Positions 47,549-57,701 of a stretch of DNA of 64,000 bases are shown piece after piece. The stretch is from Haloterrigena sp. H1. GTDB taxonomy: Archaea; Halobacteriota; Halobacteria; Halobacteriales; Natrialbaceae. Under the pieces are notes generated by a model, which saw only the letters and a program-made list of their open reading frames with translations, was not told where the DNA came from and did no database searches. The stretch is from assembly GCF_005938085.1 (NCBI RefSeq), contig NZ_SMZK01000001.1, positions 1,612,001 to 1,676,000 on the forward strand, given 5' to 3'. The position numbers were made by a program, and so were the translations under genes. Positions within the stretch are counted from its first letter, which is position 1. Each line of letters starts with the position of its first letter.

Positions 47549-47696
47549 AGCTCGTGCCAGCCGAGACAGGTGTCCGCCGGTCGACCCCTCGCGTCGCTGT
47601 TCGAGGGAGGTCGCGATGGTAGCCACGATAGTTCGTGACACCTGCCATCGAGAACGTCTCCGCTGGGCTGGTTCCATACGGATTCCTGCCAGTCGA

Positions 47697-50390
47697 TTAC
47701 GAGTCCGTGGCTGGCAGCGTAAACGACACCGTCGTCCCCTCGCCGGGCTCGGAGTCGACCCAGATCTCGCCGTCGTGGCGCTCGACGATCCGCCGACAGA
47801 GCGCGAGCCCGATCCCGGTGCCGGCGTGTTCCTCATTGGTGTGTAGTCGCTGGAACACTTCGAAGACGCGTTCCTCGTCGTCGGGAGCGATCCCGATCCC
47901 GTCGTCGCGTATCGAGATCGTCCACTCGTCGCCCGTGCGCTCGGCGGCGACGTGGACCCGTGGTGGCTCGTCGCCGCTGTACTCGATGGCGTTGTCGAGC
48001 AGGTTTTGAAACACCTGTCGGAGCTGGCTGGCGTCGCCCACGACGGTCGGCAGCGACTCGGCCGTGATCTCGGCGTCGTGTTCCTCGATCGAGAACTGGA
48101 GATCCGCGAGGACGTCCGACAGCACCGTCTCGAGATCGACCGCTTCGAAGGGATCACCGCGGGTTTCGACGCGAGAATACTCGAGCAGGCCATCGATCAT
48201 CTCGCGCATGCGCTCGGCGCCGTCGACGGCGTAGTCGAGGAACTCCTCGCCGTCCTCGTCGAGGGCCTCGCCGTAGCGGGTTTCGATCAGTTGCAAGTAA
48301 CTGGTGACCATCCGGAGCGGTTCCTGCAGGTCGTGTGAAGCAGCGTACGCGAACTGCTCCAAGCGCCCGTTCGAGGCCTGTAACTCCTCGATGTACTCGC
48401 GGCGGTCGAAGTGCAGTTTCAGCAGCGTCGCGAGCGTCTCGAGCAGGTCCGCTTCCTCGTCGGAAAAGCCAGCCGCGTCGTCGGCCGCGAGATCGGGATC
48501 GTCGTGGAGGACGATATCGATCGCGATCGGCGTCCCATTCGCAGTGCTGCTAGATGCGGTGATCCGTTGCTCGAGCGGTTCGTACGTGTCAGTGACCACT
48601 TCGTGGTCGCCGACCGAGACGCACACAGCAGTTCGGTTCGGATAGCGGAAGAACTGCGGGAGACTAGTCACGAACTCCTGTAGCAAGTCAGATGCCGGTT
48701 GATCGGCGGTCTCGAGTAAGTTCGTCGCGAGTTGGACGGCGTCGAGTTCTTTCTCCCGTTCCTCAAGTTCCCGTTTGCGACGCTGTGCGAGCTCTTTCAG
48801 ATCGGTGATGTCGGTTGCCGTCTCGACGACCTGCTCGGGTTCGCCCTGCTCGTCGGTGATCGGTCTGACATTTACCGAGAGCCACTGTTGTCCGTCCGGT
48901 CGATTCAGGCGGATCTCTCGGTCGGTCACGGGGGTTCCCGTTTCGAAGACGCGGGGGACGGGTCGTTCCTCGATCGGGATGAACTCGCCGTTCGTGTCGT
49001 ACATATCTCGTTGGGCGGTGGTATAGACTGACTCGTCGTCGCTCGGGAGGTCGAGCAGTTCTGCCATCCGTTCGTTCGCCCTGGCCGTCGATCCATCCCG
49101 ATTCACGACCGCGATGCCAACGGGGCTCGTCTCCAGAATCCGCTCGCTGAGTTCGTACTCGTGGCGCAGTCGTTGCTCCCGTTCACGGCGGTCGGTCATA
49201 TCACGGGTGATCTTCGCGTAGCCTTGCAACTCGCCCTCGTCGTAGATGGCCGTTATCGTCACGCTCGCCCAGAACCGCGACCCGTCCGACCGGACGCGCC
49301 AGCCCTCGCCTTCGACCGTCCCCGTCTCGCGCGCGTGCGTCAGATTGCGTTCCGGGATATCGTCTTCCCGATCGGCCTCGGTGTAGAACGTCGAAAAGTG
49401 CTCGCCGATGATCTCCGTCGCACTGTAGCCTTTGATCCGCTTGGCCCCCTCGTTCCAGCTCCGGACGTATCCATCGGGGTCGAGCATGAAAATCGCATAC
49501 TCGTCGACGGCGTCGACGATCGATTGAAACCGCTTTTCGCTCTCCTGTCTGGCCTGCTGTGCTTCTTTCCGATCCGTGATGTCGTAGTAGAGTTCGATGC
49601 GCCCACCAGCGTACGGTCCGGATTCGATCGGTTTGCTGCGGTGTTCGAGCCAACGCTCCTTGCGATCTGTCCCGGCCGTCACCCGACACTCGAACTGTTC
49701 GACGGAGGTGTTGTCCTCGTAGGTGGCCAGTACCGTCTGCGCGAACGTTTCGGGATCGGCAAGGCGATCTCGGATCGTCTCTCGAATCAGCGTGGGCTTG
49801 TCTCTGCCGATGATCTCAGCCCGTTCGAGGCCGAAGTACTCCTCGATCGTTTCGTCGGCCCACACGATGTCGAACGCGTCGTCGAGGACGAACACGCCGA
49901 CGTTGGCCTCGTCGATGACGGACGCGATCGAGTCGGACGCCGTCCAGACGGACGGTAGTTGCTCGTTCGTCGGATCGTGGTCGTCGACCGCCCGAACGAC
50001 GCCGACGGCTCCCTCGAGTTCTCCGTTGGCCACGAGCAGGCTCACCCGAAGTTCACAGGAAATCCGCTCGCCAGCAGCAGTCTCGACAACGAGGTTGAAC
50101 GGCGTATCGGGATCGACATCCTCCTCGAGACGCGTCCGGATCGCGTCCTCGAGGCGCTTTGCATCCGGTGCTGAGACGACGGTAGACACGTGCTCGCCGA
50201 GGAGGTCCGCTCGTGGATACCCCGTCAGCGATACGATGGCGTCGTTGATAGCGACGAACCGGCCTTCGGCGTTCAGCTGGAAGATCCCGTCGTCGATGGC
50301 GTTGACGAGCGTGCGACAGCGTCGAAGCGAGTCGGAATCGCTCTCCTCGCTTCGAAAGAGTTCGGTCGAGACGCCGGCCACGTCGCTCAT
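47697..50390 (-). CDS. Multi-PAS sensor histidine kinase
   Basis: The protein is 897 residues and soluble. Four PAS domains lie at about 22-135, 150-275, 285-400 and 410-535, then a short coiled coil and a GAF-like region (about 560-675). HisKA has the phospho-acceptor His in AASHDLQEPLRMVTSYLQLI, and HATPase_c has N-box NLLDNAIEYS, G1 DDGIGIAP and G2 GTGIGLALC. No TM helix is seen, so it senses a cytoplasmic cue, redox or light-like. No response regulator lies nearby, so it is an orphan kinase. Confidence 0.93.
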   Translation of the reverse strand: MSDVAGVSTELFRSEESDSDSLRRCRTLVNAIDDGIFQLNAEGRFVAINDAIVSLTGYPRADLLGEHVSTVVSAPDAKRLEDAIRTRLEEDVDPDTPFNLVVETAAGERISCELRVSLLVANGELEGAVGVVRAVDDHDPTNEQLPSVWTASDSIASVIDEANVGVFVLDDAFDIVWADETIEEYFGLERAEIIGRDKPTLIRETIRDRLADPETFAQTVLATYEDNTSVEQFECRVTAGTDRKERWLEHRSKPIESGPYAGGRIELYYDITDRKEAQQARQESEKRFQSIVDAVDEYAIFMLDPDGYVRSWNEGAKRIKGYSATEIIGEHFSTFYTEADREDDIPERNLTHARETGTVEGEGWRVRSDGSRFWASVTITAIYDEGELQGYAKITRDMTDRREREQRLRHEYELSERILETSPVGIAVVNRDGSTARANERMAELLDLPSDDESVYTTAQRDMYDTNGEFIPIEERPVPRVFETGTPVTDREIRLNRPDGQQWLSVNVRPITDEQGEPEQVVETATDITDLKELAQRRKRELEEREKELDAVQLATNLLETADQPASDLLQEFVTSLPQFFRYPNRTAVCVSVGDHEVVTDTYEPLEQRITASSSTANGTPIAIDIVLHDDPDLAADDAAGFSDEEADLLETLATLLKLHFDRREYIEELQASNGRLEQFAYAASHDLQEPLRMVTSYLQLIETRYGEALDEDGEEFLDYAVDGAERMREMIDGLLEYSRVETRGDPFEAVDLETVLSDVLADLQFSIEEHDAEITAESLPTVVGDASQLRQVFQNLLDNAIEYSGDEPPRVHVAAERTGDEWTISIRDDGIGIAPDDEERVFEVFQRLHTNEEHAGTGIGLALCRRIVERHDGEIWVDSEPGEGTTVSFTLPATDS

Positions 50391-50538
50391 AGCCGTAGTT
50401 GGACCTCAATCGGTTTACATCGTGTGGTAGTCCCCGCTCGAGCCGCAATCGAGTCACAGACACGGGAGCCGCTATCGCCCCGCCCGGTCGACGGCCCGCA
50501 TCGACACCGACTTCGCCGCGACCACCGTGTGATCGGCC

Positions 50539-51486
50539 ATGACCGACTCCGGTGCCACGCTCCGAACGTATCTCGAGCGCGACGAACTCCTGGTCTGTCC
50601 TGGCGTTCACGATCCGCTTACCGCCAGAGTCGCCGATGCCGTCGGCTTCGACGCCATCTACATGACCGGCTACGGGACGTCGCTGTCGAAGACCGGCTAC
50701 CCCGATGCCGGCTTCATCACAATGCCCGAGATGATCGAAAACGCTGGCAACATCCAGGAGCAGATCGACGTCCCGCTCATCGCTGATTCGGACAACGGTT
50801 ATGGCAACGCGACCAACGTCATCCGGACCGTTCGAGAGTACATCAAAGCCGGCGTGGGTGCAATCCACATCGAAGACCAGACGGTCCCGAAACGCTGTGG
50901 CCACACGAAAGGGCGACAGGTCATCCCACGGGAGGAAGCGATCGGTAAGATCGAAGCCGCGGCCAACGTTCGTGACGATCGTGCCGAAGATTTCGTCCTC
51001 ATCGCCCGTACCGACGCCCGCGGCACGGGTGACGGCTCGCTCGACGAGGCGATCGGTCGCGCCAACGACTTCCTCGCAGCCGGCGCTGACGTCGCGTTCG
51101 TCGAGGGCCCAACCGACGACACTGAACTCGAGCGCATCGGCCGGGAGGTCGACGGGCCGATCGTCTACAACTTCGTTGGCGATCTCGGCTCCTCGCCGTA
51201 CGTCGATCTCGCGTCGCTCGAGGAGTGGGGCTTCGACATCGTGTTGTTCCCCATTACGTCGACGCTGTCGACGATCGCAAACGTCTACGCGGATCTCAGT
51301 ACCTTCGCGGACGATCCCGTGGCGGCGATGCGAGACATCGACGACGCGTTCAATTCCCAGCCCGTCGGGAGCCTCCACGAGTTTTCGGGCTTTCCCGAGG
51401 TCGTCGAGTGGGAACGACAGTATCTCCCCGACGAGGCACAAGACAAGTACGAAGATTCGCTCGGAGACGACCTCGAGTCCGAATAG
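50539..51486 (+). CDS. Isocitrate lyase/PEP mutase family enzyme
   Basis: The protein is 315 residues. PLIADSDNGYGNATNVIRTV holds the metal Asp residues and HIEDQTVPKRCGHTKGRQVI carries the KRCGH signature of the superfamily with its active Cys. The closest types are 2-methylisocitrate lyase (PrpB) and oxaloacetate decarboxylase. No other methylcitrate-cycle gene is adjacent, so the substrate is open. Confidence 0.88.
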   Translation: MTDSGATLRTYLERDELLVCPGVHDPLTARVADAVGFDAIYMTGYGTSLSKTGYPDAGFITMPEMIENAGNIQEQIDVPLIADSDNGYGNATNVIRTVREYIKAGVGAIHIEDQTVPKRCGHTKGRQVIPREEAIGKIEAAANVRDDRAEDFVLIARTDARGTGDGSLDEAIGRANDFLAAGADVAFVEGPTDDTELERIGREVDGPIVYNFVGDLGSSPYVDLASLEEWGFDIVLFPITSTLSTIANVYADLSTFADDPVAAMRDIDDAFNSQPVGSLHEFSGFPEVVEWERQYLPDEAQDKYEDSLGDDLESE

Positions 51487-51582
51487 CCGGGCGCTCGAGG
51501 AGCACGGGAAGGGAGACCGGCGACTCGAACGCCACCCGGGGCGCTAATTGCAACTGCCTGACTGACCTCCCTTCGTCCGTGA

Positions 51583-51825
51583 CCCCACGACCGAATCCAC
51601 GCCCGAAAACCGACCCACGACATCGACCGGTGGTCAGTCGACACGATCGAGCACGTCAGCGAGCGGGGCGGACACTGCGTCTTCGAGGTGCAACCCGAGG
51701 AGGGTGACACGGTCGAACTCGTCGTCACGATTGCGATTCGTGAGTTGGTCGTGCGCGGATTGGATCTCGACGCCGGAGAGTCACCGATCGGGGCTCGAGT
51801 CTGGTATCGGAAATACGGCGGCTAA
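51583..51825 (+). pseudogene. Start-less fragment of an unidentified haloarchaeal protein
   Basis: After an in-frame TGA at 51580 the frame reads to TAA 51825 with normal haloarchaeal codon use. It includes RWSVDTIEHVSERGGHCVFE, EDGESPIG-like DLDAGESPIGARVWYRKYGG and no start codon in the right place. This looks like the 3' part of a decayed gene (possibly a HalOD1- or DUF7692-type domain). Identity not secure. Confidence 0.45.
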
Positions 51826-52250
51826 CGGACGAGAGCCTGTCAGCCACGCACCAATTCCTGGGCTTTTGCTCCATAATTGAGGTGCACAAGAAGGTTACGT
51901 TAAGATTAAATAGTTTCGTCGGATGACTATCACTATATTCGAAAGAAAATGGCGGCTTCGAAACGGACGACCTGCGAGACACGTCGTTCCGGTTTCCACA
52001 CGAGCAACGTTCGACCGACATCGATCGGTCAGATCGTGCCGATGATAGCTGCGATAGTCTCGAGCCGGCGCTGAGCAGCCAGTCACGTCGAAGCCGGTGG
52101 ACGGAACGAAGCCAACGATGAGACACGCTCGTTCTTTCGAAGCGGATCACTTCAGAAACCGATGACGCGAAAACCACGTAGACCCTCAGAGTCGTCGACT
52201 TGGAACCGTCAGTGTAGCCACGCGAACAGTACAGTCACGGGTGAGTGCTG
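51826..52250. other. Gene-free stretch before the split transducer gene
   Basis: About 425 bp with no credible gene; includes an AT-rich patch (51895-51945). Some of it may be the decayed remains of the flanking genes. Confidence 0.45.
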
Positions 52251-52340
52251 ATGGTCGCAGTATCGACGATCGTACTCGGGCTGATCGCTGCCGGAGCCGT
52301 CGTGATGCTCGGTTCGATTCTGTATACCCGGCGGCGGTCT
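52251..52340 (+). pseudogene. Probable 5' fragment of the transducer gene
   Basis: ATG 52251 starts MVAVSTIVLGLIAAGAVVML followed by GSILYTRRRS, one N-terminal membrane anchor with a basic stop-transfer, and runs directly into the IS5 terminus at 52341. It is the likely start of the gene that resumes at 53266. The two parts cannot be joined precisely because no clear target duplication is seen. Confidence 0.45.
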
Positions 52341-53264
52341 TGTTTAGACGGTCGATATCATCTGAGTTAGGCCCTGAGAGATTGTTCGATGTTTCTCACG
52401 GCGGCCTTAAGGACGAGTTCTCGGAACTGTCCAAACCACGTTCTTGACTTAAGTGTTGAACCGAAACGTTTGCGCAGCGCGAAAAATATCGATTCTGCGA
52501 TAGACCGTTGGTGGTAGGTTTCATCATCAATCCGAGCATTGTGTGCTGCATCGAGCGAGTAGAACTCACGATGCTTGATGACCGGTCTAATTCCCTCTTT
52601 TCGCAGCATGTGGCGGAGTTCGTCCCAGTCAAACCCTTTATCAGCGACGATAGTTTCCACGGTACTGAGATTTCTTTTCAGAACTTGCCACGCAATCTGC
52701 GTGTCGTGTGGTAGGTTCATCGAGCAGTGTACATCGAGAATAGCCCGCGTAGAACAGTCTACAAGAATAGTGGTTTTGACCGACTCAAACGTCCCTTTGA
52801 CGCGCTTTGCGTAGTTGTGACTCGACGAGCGATGAGCGATACTAGTCGAGTCGATTGCCTGTACCTCTCCAGTATCGAATAGTTCCGCAGTCAGCTGCAA
52901 CAGCATTCGCCAGACAGGCATCTTGAGATCTTGCTTTCGAGCACAAACGGTGGTGAAATCCGGTAGCTCGTCTGGCGAAAGACCAAGTTTAGCGACAATA
53001 GCAGGCATTTCCCGAAGCACATCTAACAGTTGTCGGTAGGAGTGATCGAGGTATTCTCGAAGGCCGTGAATCGCCACGATTACCCAATCAGCATAGCCAT
53101 CTTTTCCTTTACTGAGGGGTTTTCTCGGATCGCTTCCGACAGCTTTTTGAGATAATTCGACGCATCGTTCGGTGAAGCGGGCCAGTTCGGAGTGCACATC
53201 CACCTGTGCTCGCTTCATTTCCCAGAAATCCAGACATAGAGGCAATATTACTAGCGTCTAAACA
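52341..53264 (-). mobile_element. IS5-family insertion sequence
   Basis: The element is about 924 bp. The inverted termini are TGTTTAGACGGTCGATA on the left and, reverse-complemented, TGTTTAGACGCTAGTAA on the right (about 13 of 17 identical). It encodes one intact transposase. I could not find a clean target duplication; flanks share only CCCGGCGGC, so a flank deletion or rearrangement is possible. Confidence 0.8.
52367..53218 (-). CDS. IS5-family DDE transposase
   Basis: The protein is 283 residues from ATG 53218. The catalytic residues are D123 (QAIDSTSIAHR), D193 (IVADKGFDWDE) and E242 (SIAESIFFALRKRFG), matching the IS5 DDE core. The N-terminus PRKPLSKGKDGYADWVIVAI is typical of the haloarchaeal IS5 groups. 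It is intact. Confidence 0.92.
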   Translation of the reverse strand: MKRAQVDVHSELARFTERCVELSQKAVGSDPRKPLSKGKDGYADWVIVAIHGLREYLDHSYRQLLDVLREMPAIVAKLGLSPDELPDFTTVCARKQDLKMPVWRMLLQLTAELFDTGEVQAIDSTSIAHRSSSHNYAKRVKGTFESVKTTILVDCSTRAILDVHCSMNLPHDTQIAWQVLKRNLSTVETIVADKGFDWDELRHMLRKEGIRPVIKHREFYSLDAAHNARIDDETYHQRSIAESIFFALRKRFGSTLKSRTWFGQFRELVLKAAVRNIEQSLRA

Positions 53265-53265
53265 C

Positions 53266-54711
53266 GGCCCCCGGCGGCTGTTCCTGCGACTAAACGAAGA
53301 GAGTTACCGACGACGGTGGCGGGGCCTTCTCGCATTGATGGTGTTTTTCCTGCTGGGCTACGTCGCCGCCCTGTGGATCGTCTTCGACGGCCAGGAACTC
53401 CTCTTTCAGGCGCTGACAGGGTTCGTCTTCCTGTTTGGGGCTGTGTTCGTCTTGCTCGTTGTCAACGTGGGACTGATGACGGTCAACGACCTGCAGGACA
53501 AAAACGAGTCCCTTCAGACGAAAATCGAAGAGGTCGACCAAGCACGTCAGGAGGCAGTCACGCTTCGTGAAGAAACCGACCAGCTCAACCAGCACCTAGA
53601 GCAGAAAGCCGACGAGTACGCGGCCGTCATGCAGGCGTGTGCGGCCGGTGATCTAACACAGCGGATGGACCCCGACAGCGAGAACGAAGCGATGGCCGAG
53701 ATCGCACGCGAGTTCAACGACATGCTCGCCAAACTCGAGTCGACCACCGAGGACCTCATGTCGTTCGCACAGGACGTTGCTACCGCATTCGAGTCGGTGA
53801 CCGCCAGTGCCGAAGAAGTGCACTCGGCCTCCGAACAGGTCTCCACGTCGATTCAGGAAATCGCCGATGGTGCCGACCAACAACACGAGTATCTCCGCTC
53901 GGTCACGCAGGAACTCGACTCGCTGTCGACGACGACCGAAGAGATCGCCGTCTCCTCGAACGAGGTCGCCGAGATCGCCGAACAGACCGTCGACACCGGC
54001 CAGGACGGCCAAGCAGCCGCAGAGACCGCGATCGCTGCGATGACCGAGATCGAAGCCGAGGCTGCCGACGCCGTCGCCGAGATGAACCGCCTCGAGAACG
54101 AGGTCCAGCAGATCGACGAACTGATCACGACGATCTCCGAGATCGCCCGCCAGACCAACATGCTGGCGCTGAACGCAAACATCGAGGTCTCCCGCTCTAC
54201 GGGTGCGAACGGCGACGACGGGTTTTCCGCCGTCGCGACGGAAGTCAAAACGCTCTCCGAAGACGTCGCGGAAGCGGCCGAGGAGGCTGAGGCCCGCCTC
54301 GAGGCGATCCGCAACCGGACCGAGGACTCCGCCGCCGAGGTCGAGCGCACGAACGCCGATATCAAAGACGCCAGTGAGCAGGTCCAGGACGCCGTCGCCG
54401 CGCTCGCCGAGATCACCGATCTCGCAGAGGAGACCAACGTCGGGGTGCAAGAGATCTCGGCAGCCAGCGAAGCGCAGGCCGCCTCGACCCAGGAGGTCGC
54501 CGCGATGGTCGACGACGTCGCAGCGATCTCCGAATCGACGAGCACGGGTGCTGAAAGCGTCGCTGCTGCGGCCGAAGAACAGACCACAGCGCTGACCGAG
54601 GTTTCGACGAGTGCTGAACAGCTCAGCGACCAAGCGACACGGCTGTCACGGGCACTCCGCTATTTCGAAACTGACGCAGCCACTGCCAGCGCCTCGCCGG
54701 ACGCCGCCTGA
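53266..54711 (+). CDS. Methyl-accepting chemotaxis-type transducer, N-terminus lost to IS5
   Basis: The frame is open from the IS edge; the first internal ATG is 53338. Two TM helices (MVFFLLGYVAALWIVF, ALTGFVFLFGAVFVLLVVNV) precede a coiled coil, a HAMP-like unit (CAAGDLTQRMDPDSENEAMA) and a full MCP signalling domain with tip-like EIARQTNMLALNANIEVSRS. Downstream Glu/Gln/Ala-rich helices could carry methylation sites. It would signal to CheA. Whether a truncated protein is made after the insertion is unknown. Confidence 0.8.
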   Translation, partial: GPRRLFLRLNEESYRRRWRGLLALMVFFLLGYVAALWIVFDGQELLFQALTGFVFLFGAVFVLLVVNVGLMTVNDLQDKNESLQTKIEEVDQARQEAVTLREETDQLNQHLEQKADEYAAVMQACAAGDLTQRMDPDSENEAMAEIAREFNDMLAKLESTTEDLMSFAQDVATAFESVTASAEEVHSASEQVSTSIQEIADGADQQHEYLRSVTQELDSLSTTTEEIAVSSNEVAEIAEQTVDTGQDGQAAAETAIAAMTEIEAEAADAVAEMNRLENEVQQIDELITTISEIARQTNMLALNANIEVSRSTGANGDDGFSAVATEVKTLSEDVAEAAEEAEARLEAIRNRTEDSAAEVERTNADIKDASEQVQDAVAALAEITDLAEETNVGVQEISAASEAQAASTQEVAAMVDDVAAISESTSTGAESVAAAAEEQTTALTEVSTSAEQLSDQATRLSRALRYFETDAATASASPDAA

Positions 54712-54870
54712 TACTGCCAGCGACCACACGGATTCTATCGCGCGAATATCGGAAAACCGATGTTCCTCGAAGTGACCGCCTGAGCCGCGAATATGCAGGT
54801 ATCGCGCCCTACCGAAATGATGGGTAGCATGCAGGTGTCCGATCAGTCCCAGTGGTTACGATAGCGGTTT

Positions 54871-55948
54871 GGCTACACCGGCCACGGTCGCCGACGGGGA
54901 ATCGACCACCCCGTTCGTCGACGATATCATCCGGGAGTCACTCGCGAGGAGTGTATCGGCCTCTCGATGTGGATGACCTGGAAGTGTGCCGTGATGGACC
55001 TGCCGTTCGGCGGTGCGAAAGGCGGGATCGTCGTCGATCCCAAAGAGCTCAGCGAGGCGGAAAAGGAACGCCTTACGAGGCGATTCACGGACGAGCTCCG
55101 AGACACGATCGGGCCGAACAAGGACATTCCTGCACCCGACATGGGGACCGATTCCCAGACGATGTCCTGGATCATGGACGCCTACAGCATGCAAGAAGCG
55201 GAGACGCTCCCCGGCGTCGTGACTGGCAAGCCGCGTCATCGGCGGCAGTTACGGCCGCGAGGAGGCCCCGGGACGGAGCGTCGCACTCATCGCTCGCGAA
55301 GCTTGCGATTACTATGACTATCCGCTCGAGGAGACGACCGTCGCTGTTCAGGGGTTCGGAAGCGTCGGGGCGAACGCAGCCCGCTTGCTCGATGAGTGGG
55401 GCGCAACCGTCGTCGCGGTCAGTGACGTCAACGGAGCAGCCTACGATCCAGCAGGGCTCGATCCACATACGATCCCGTCACACGACGAGGAACCCGAGGC
55501 TGTTACCGACTACGCCGACGAGACGATCGGGAACGACGAACTGCTCACGTTGGACGTCGATCTTCTCATTCCGGAAGCGATCGGTGACGTGATTACCGAA
55601 GCCAACGCCGACAGTATTCAAGCCGATCTCATCGTCGAAGGTGCAAACGGCCCGACGACGTTCGCGGCGGATGCGATCCTGGCCGAACGCGACATTCCGG
55701 TTGTCCCGGACATCCTCGCCAATGCCGGCGGGGTCACCGTCTCCTACTTCGAGTGGCTCCAGGATATCAACCGACGCTCGTGGTCGCTCGAGGAAGTACA
55801 GGAACAACTCGACCAGGAAATGCTGTCCGCGTGGGAGGATGTCCGAGTCGAGGTCGAAAAGGGGGGTGTGACGTGGCGAGATGCAGCATCTATTGTTGCA
55901 CTCTCGCGGTTGGTTGACGCCCACGCCAATCGCGGTCTCTGGCCCTGA
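54871..55948 (+). pseudogene. Glutamate dehydrogenase (Glu/Leu/Phe/Val family), degraded
   Basis: The frame [20 protein letters not shown], then [20 protein letters not shown], is followed by [13 protein letters not shown]. It shifts near 55231-55237 (AAGCCGCGTC), after which [15 protein letters not shown] and [14 protein letters not shown] continue in another frame to 55948. The first about 60-80 residues of a normal enzyme are unrecognisable or absent. At least one indel plus a lost start mark this as a true pseudogene, not a read error. Original reaction: glutamate to 2-oxoglutarate and ammonia. Confidence 0.9.
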
Positions 55949-56154
55949 TCTCCTCGCCGCTCTGTATTAGTACTGTCCGCTGCAACCATCGCGGTTAGAT
56001 GTACCCCTTCTATGCGAAGACAAATACAGGTGCGCCGAGACCGCTGACAGCAGACGGTCCTCCCGACCGATCACCGTGGTATGATGGGGATGGGGACACT
56101 GCTGCTGGTGAGATGAGTGTACGGGAAGCAATCACGAGAAAGCGTTGAGTAGAA

Positions 56155-56229
56155 TGCTCCGACAGGGATTCGAACCCTGGTCATTGCCGTGAGAGGGCAA
56201 TATGATTGGCCGGACTACACCATCGGAGC
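56155..56229 (-). tRNA. tRNA-Glu (CTC)
   Basis: The 75-nt minus-strand tRNA has acceptor GCTCCGA paired to TCGGAGC and discriminator A (56155). The anticodon stem TTGCC/GGCAA encloses CTCTCAC, anticodon CTC. The T arm has GTTCGAATC. A TATA-like CTTAAACA lies at 56265-56272 upstream. Confidence 0.95.
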
Positions 56230-56327
56230 GGGCTTTGTCTTCACTCAATCGTAGAGCGGTGTTATGTTTAAGGATTCCGTTTCGATACCGGGGTGGGAAA
56301 TCGTCGCATGAGAGTGACTGTCTGCTT

Positions 56328-57524
56328 TCACTCCTCGAACGGCGATTTCGTGGCTTCCGGCTCGAAGCCCTCGAGACTGATGATGTTTTCGCGGCCGACG
56401 CGGAGTTTACTGATGGTGCCGTCGTCTTCCATATCCGAGAGCAGCATGCTGACCTTGGATTTCGACCAGCCGGTTTCCTCGACGATGTTGACCTGTTTCA
56501 TCCGGCCGCCGTTTTCGCGGATGAGTTTGACGACGCGGTCTTCGTCCGTCAGGAGTTCCTCGTCGGTGACTGTGTCAGTGTTCTCGACGGACTCGCCAGC
56601 CGTGTCGACGGTGGCTGGCGCAGGTTGGGTCGATTCGGCTGGTGGTTCCCCGGCAGCGGGTTCGTCAGCGCCGGGTCCGTACCGTCGATACCAGATCACG
56701 GCTGCGGCAGCGAGGCCGAGACCGAAGAGGGCCGCGAGGAGATACCAGCCGGGACCGCTGCCCATCGCCGTGATCAGTCCCGTGTCGGTACTCCCGGAAC
56801 GGTCGAACACCACCCGGGGACGGCCGTCGATGAATTGGCGTTGTCCACTCCATTGAACGGACTCTGCATCCTCGAGCGAGTCCCCGGCGTACTGCCCGTC
56901 GGAGGGTTCGATCGATTGGAACGTGAGGTCGCCGCTGGCCTCGATGACGATCGTCTGATTCGCCGATTGGAGGAAGACATCTTCGAAGACGTCACCGACG
57001 ACGATCCGGTCTGCTTCGACGGCTGCGAATCCCTCCCACGTGAACGACATTTCGACGACGCCCCTCGTGAACGGTTCTTCGATCTGCGCGGAACGACGGA
57101 AGTTTGTCGCTTCCATCTCCCGGCCGGTTTCTCGTTGCCCGGACTCGACCATCAGACGCGACTGATTGACAAATTGGTCGTAGGGGTCCGTCTCGTTGGC
57201 TTCGAATTCCTCGGCGAAGGCTTTGAAGTTCTCTTCGGCAGCGGTCTCGTTGTCTTCGTTTGCGAACACCTGTTCGTGCCGGAACGTCCACGTCGCGCTG
57301 CCGTTTTCGTGAACGGTGATCTCGAACGTCGTCTTGTCGAAGTTCGGGGTCTCCTGGACGGCGAACTGGCCGCCATCCGGTGGGGTCGCTATCGTCGAGG
57401 GCTGTGTCGCCGCGGCCGAAGAAGTGATCGGTCCAGTGTCGGCCACCGTGATCGGTGCGCTGACGCCGGCGACGAGCGTCAGGACGACGAGAACGACGAA
57501 TCCGACGGAGGCCGACCGATTCAT
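56328..57524 (-). CDS. Membrane-anchored winged-helix regulator
   Basis: The protein is 398 residues from ATG 57524. A signal-like helix (SVGFVVLVVLTLVAGVSAPI) leads to a beta-rich extracytoplasmic domain (about 45-250). One TM helix (GWYLLAALFGLGLAAAAVIW) is followed by a Pro/Glu linker and a cytoplasmic winged helix (EDRVVKLIRENGGRMKQVNI, EETGWSKSKVSMLLSDMEDD). The layout (sensor outside, DNA-binding inside) fits one-component surface signalling in haloarchaea. Target genes unknown. Confidence 0.88.
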   Translation of the reverse strand: MNRSASVGFVVLVVLTLVAGVSAPITVADTGPITSSAAATQPSTIATPPDGGQFAVQETPNFDKTTFEITVHENGSATWTFRHEQVFANEDNETAAEENFKAFAEEFEANETDPYDQFVNQSRLMVESGQRETGREMEATNFRRSAQIEEPFTRGVVEMSFTWEGFAAVEADRIVVGDVFEDVFLQSANQTIVIEASGDLTFQSIEPSDGQYAGDSLEDAESVQWSGQRQFIDGRPRVVFDRSGSTDTGLITAMGSGPGWYLLAALFGLGLAAAAVIWYRRYGPGADEPAAGEPPAESTQPAPATVDTAGESVENTDTVTDEELLTDEDRVVKLIRENGGRMKQVNIVEETGWSKSKVSMLLSDMEDDGTISKLRVGRENIISLEGFEPEATKSPFEE

Positions 57525-57701
57525 TCGTCTATCCACTACGTGTCGGAGCTAAAAATGCTTGTGAATAGCGAGACGGCTGGGAGAAACAGTCGATACTGGC
57601 CCGACACATGCGACGCGTGGCGTCTCGCTCGATTGCAGCAGTTCCCGCCACGCTCGACCTGTGTCGATACCCACAAATCGATCGACTGTGTAGCAGGGCC
57701 C

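Noticed and set aside
51725..52177. 150-codon leftward ORF in the decayed region
   Set aside because: Codon use is not haloarchaeal and it crosses the start-less fragment on the other strand.
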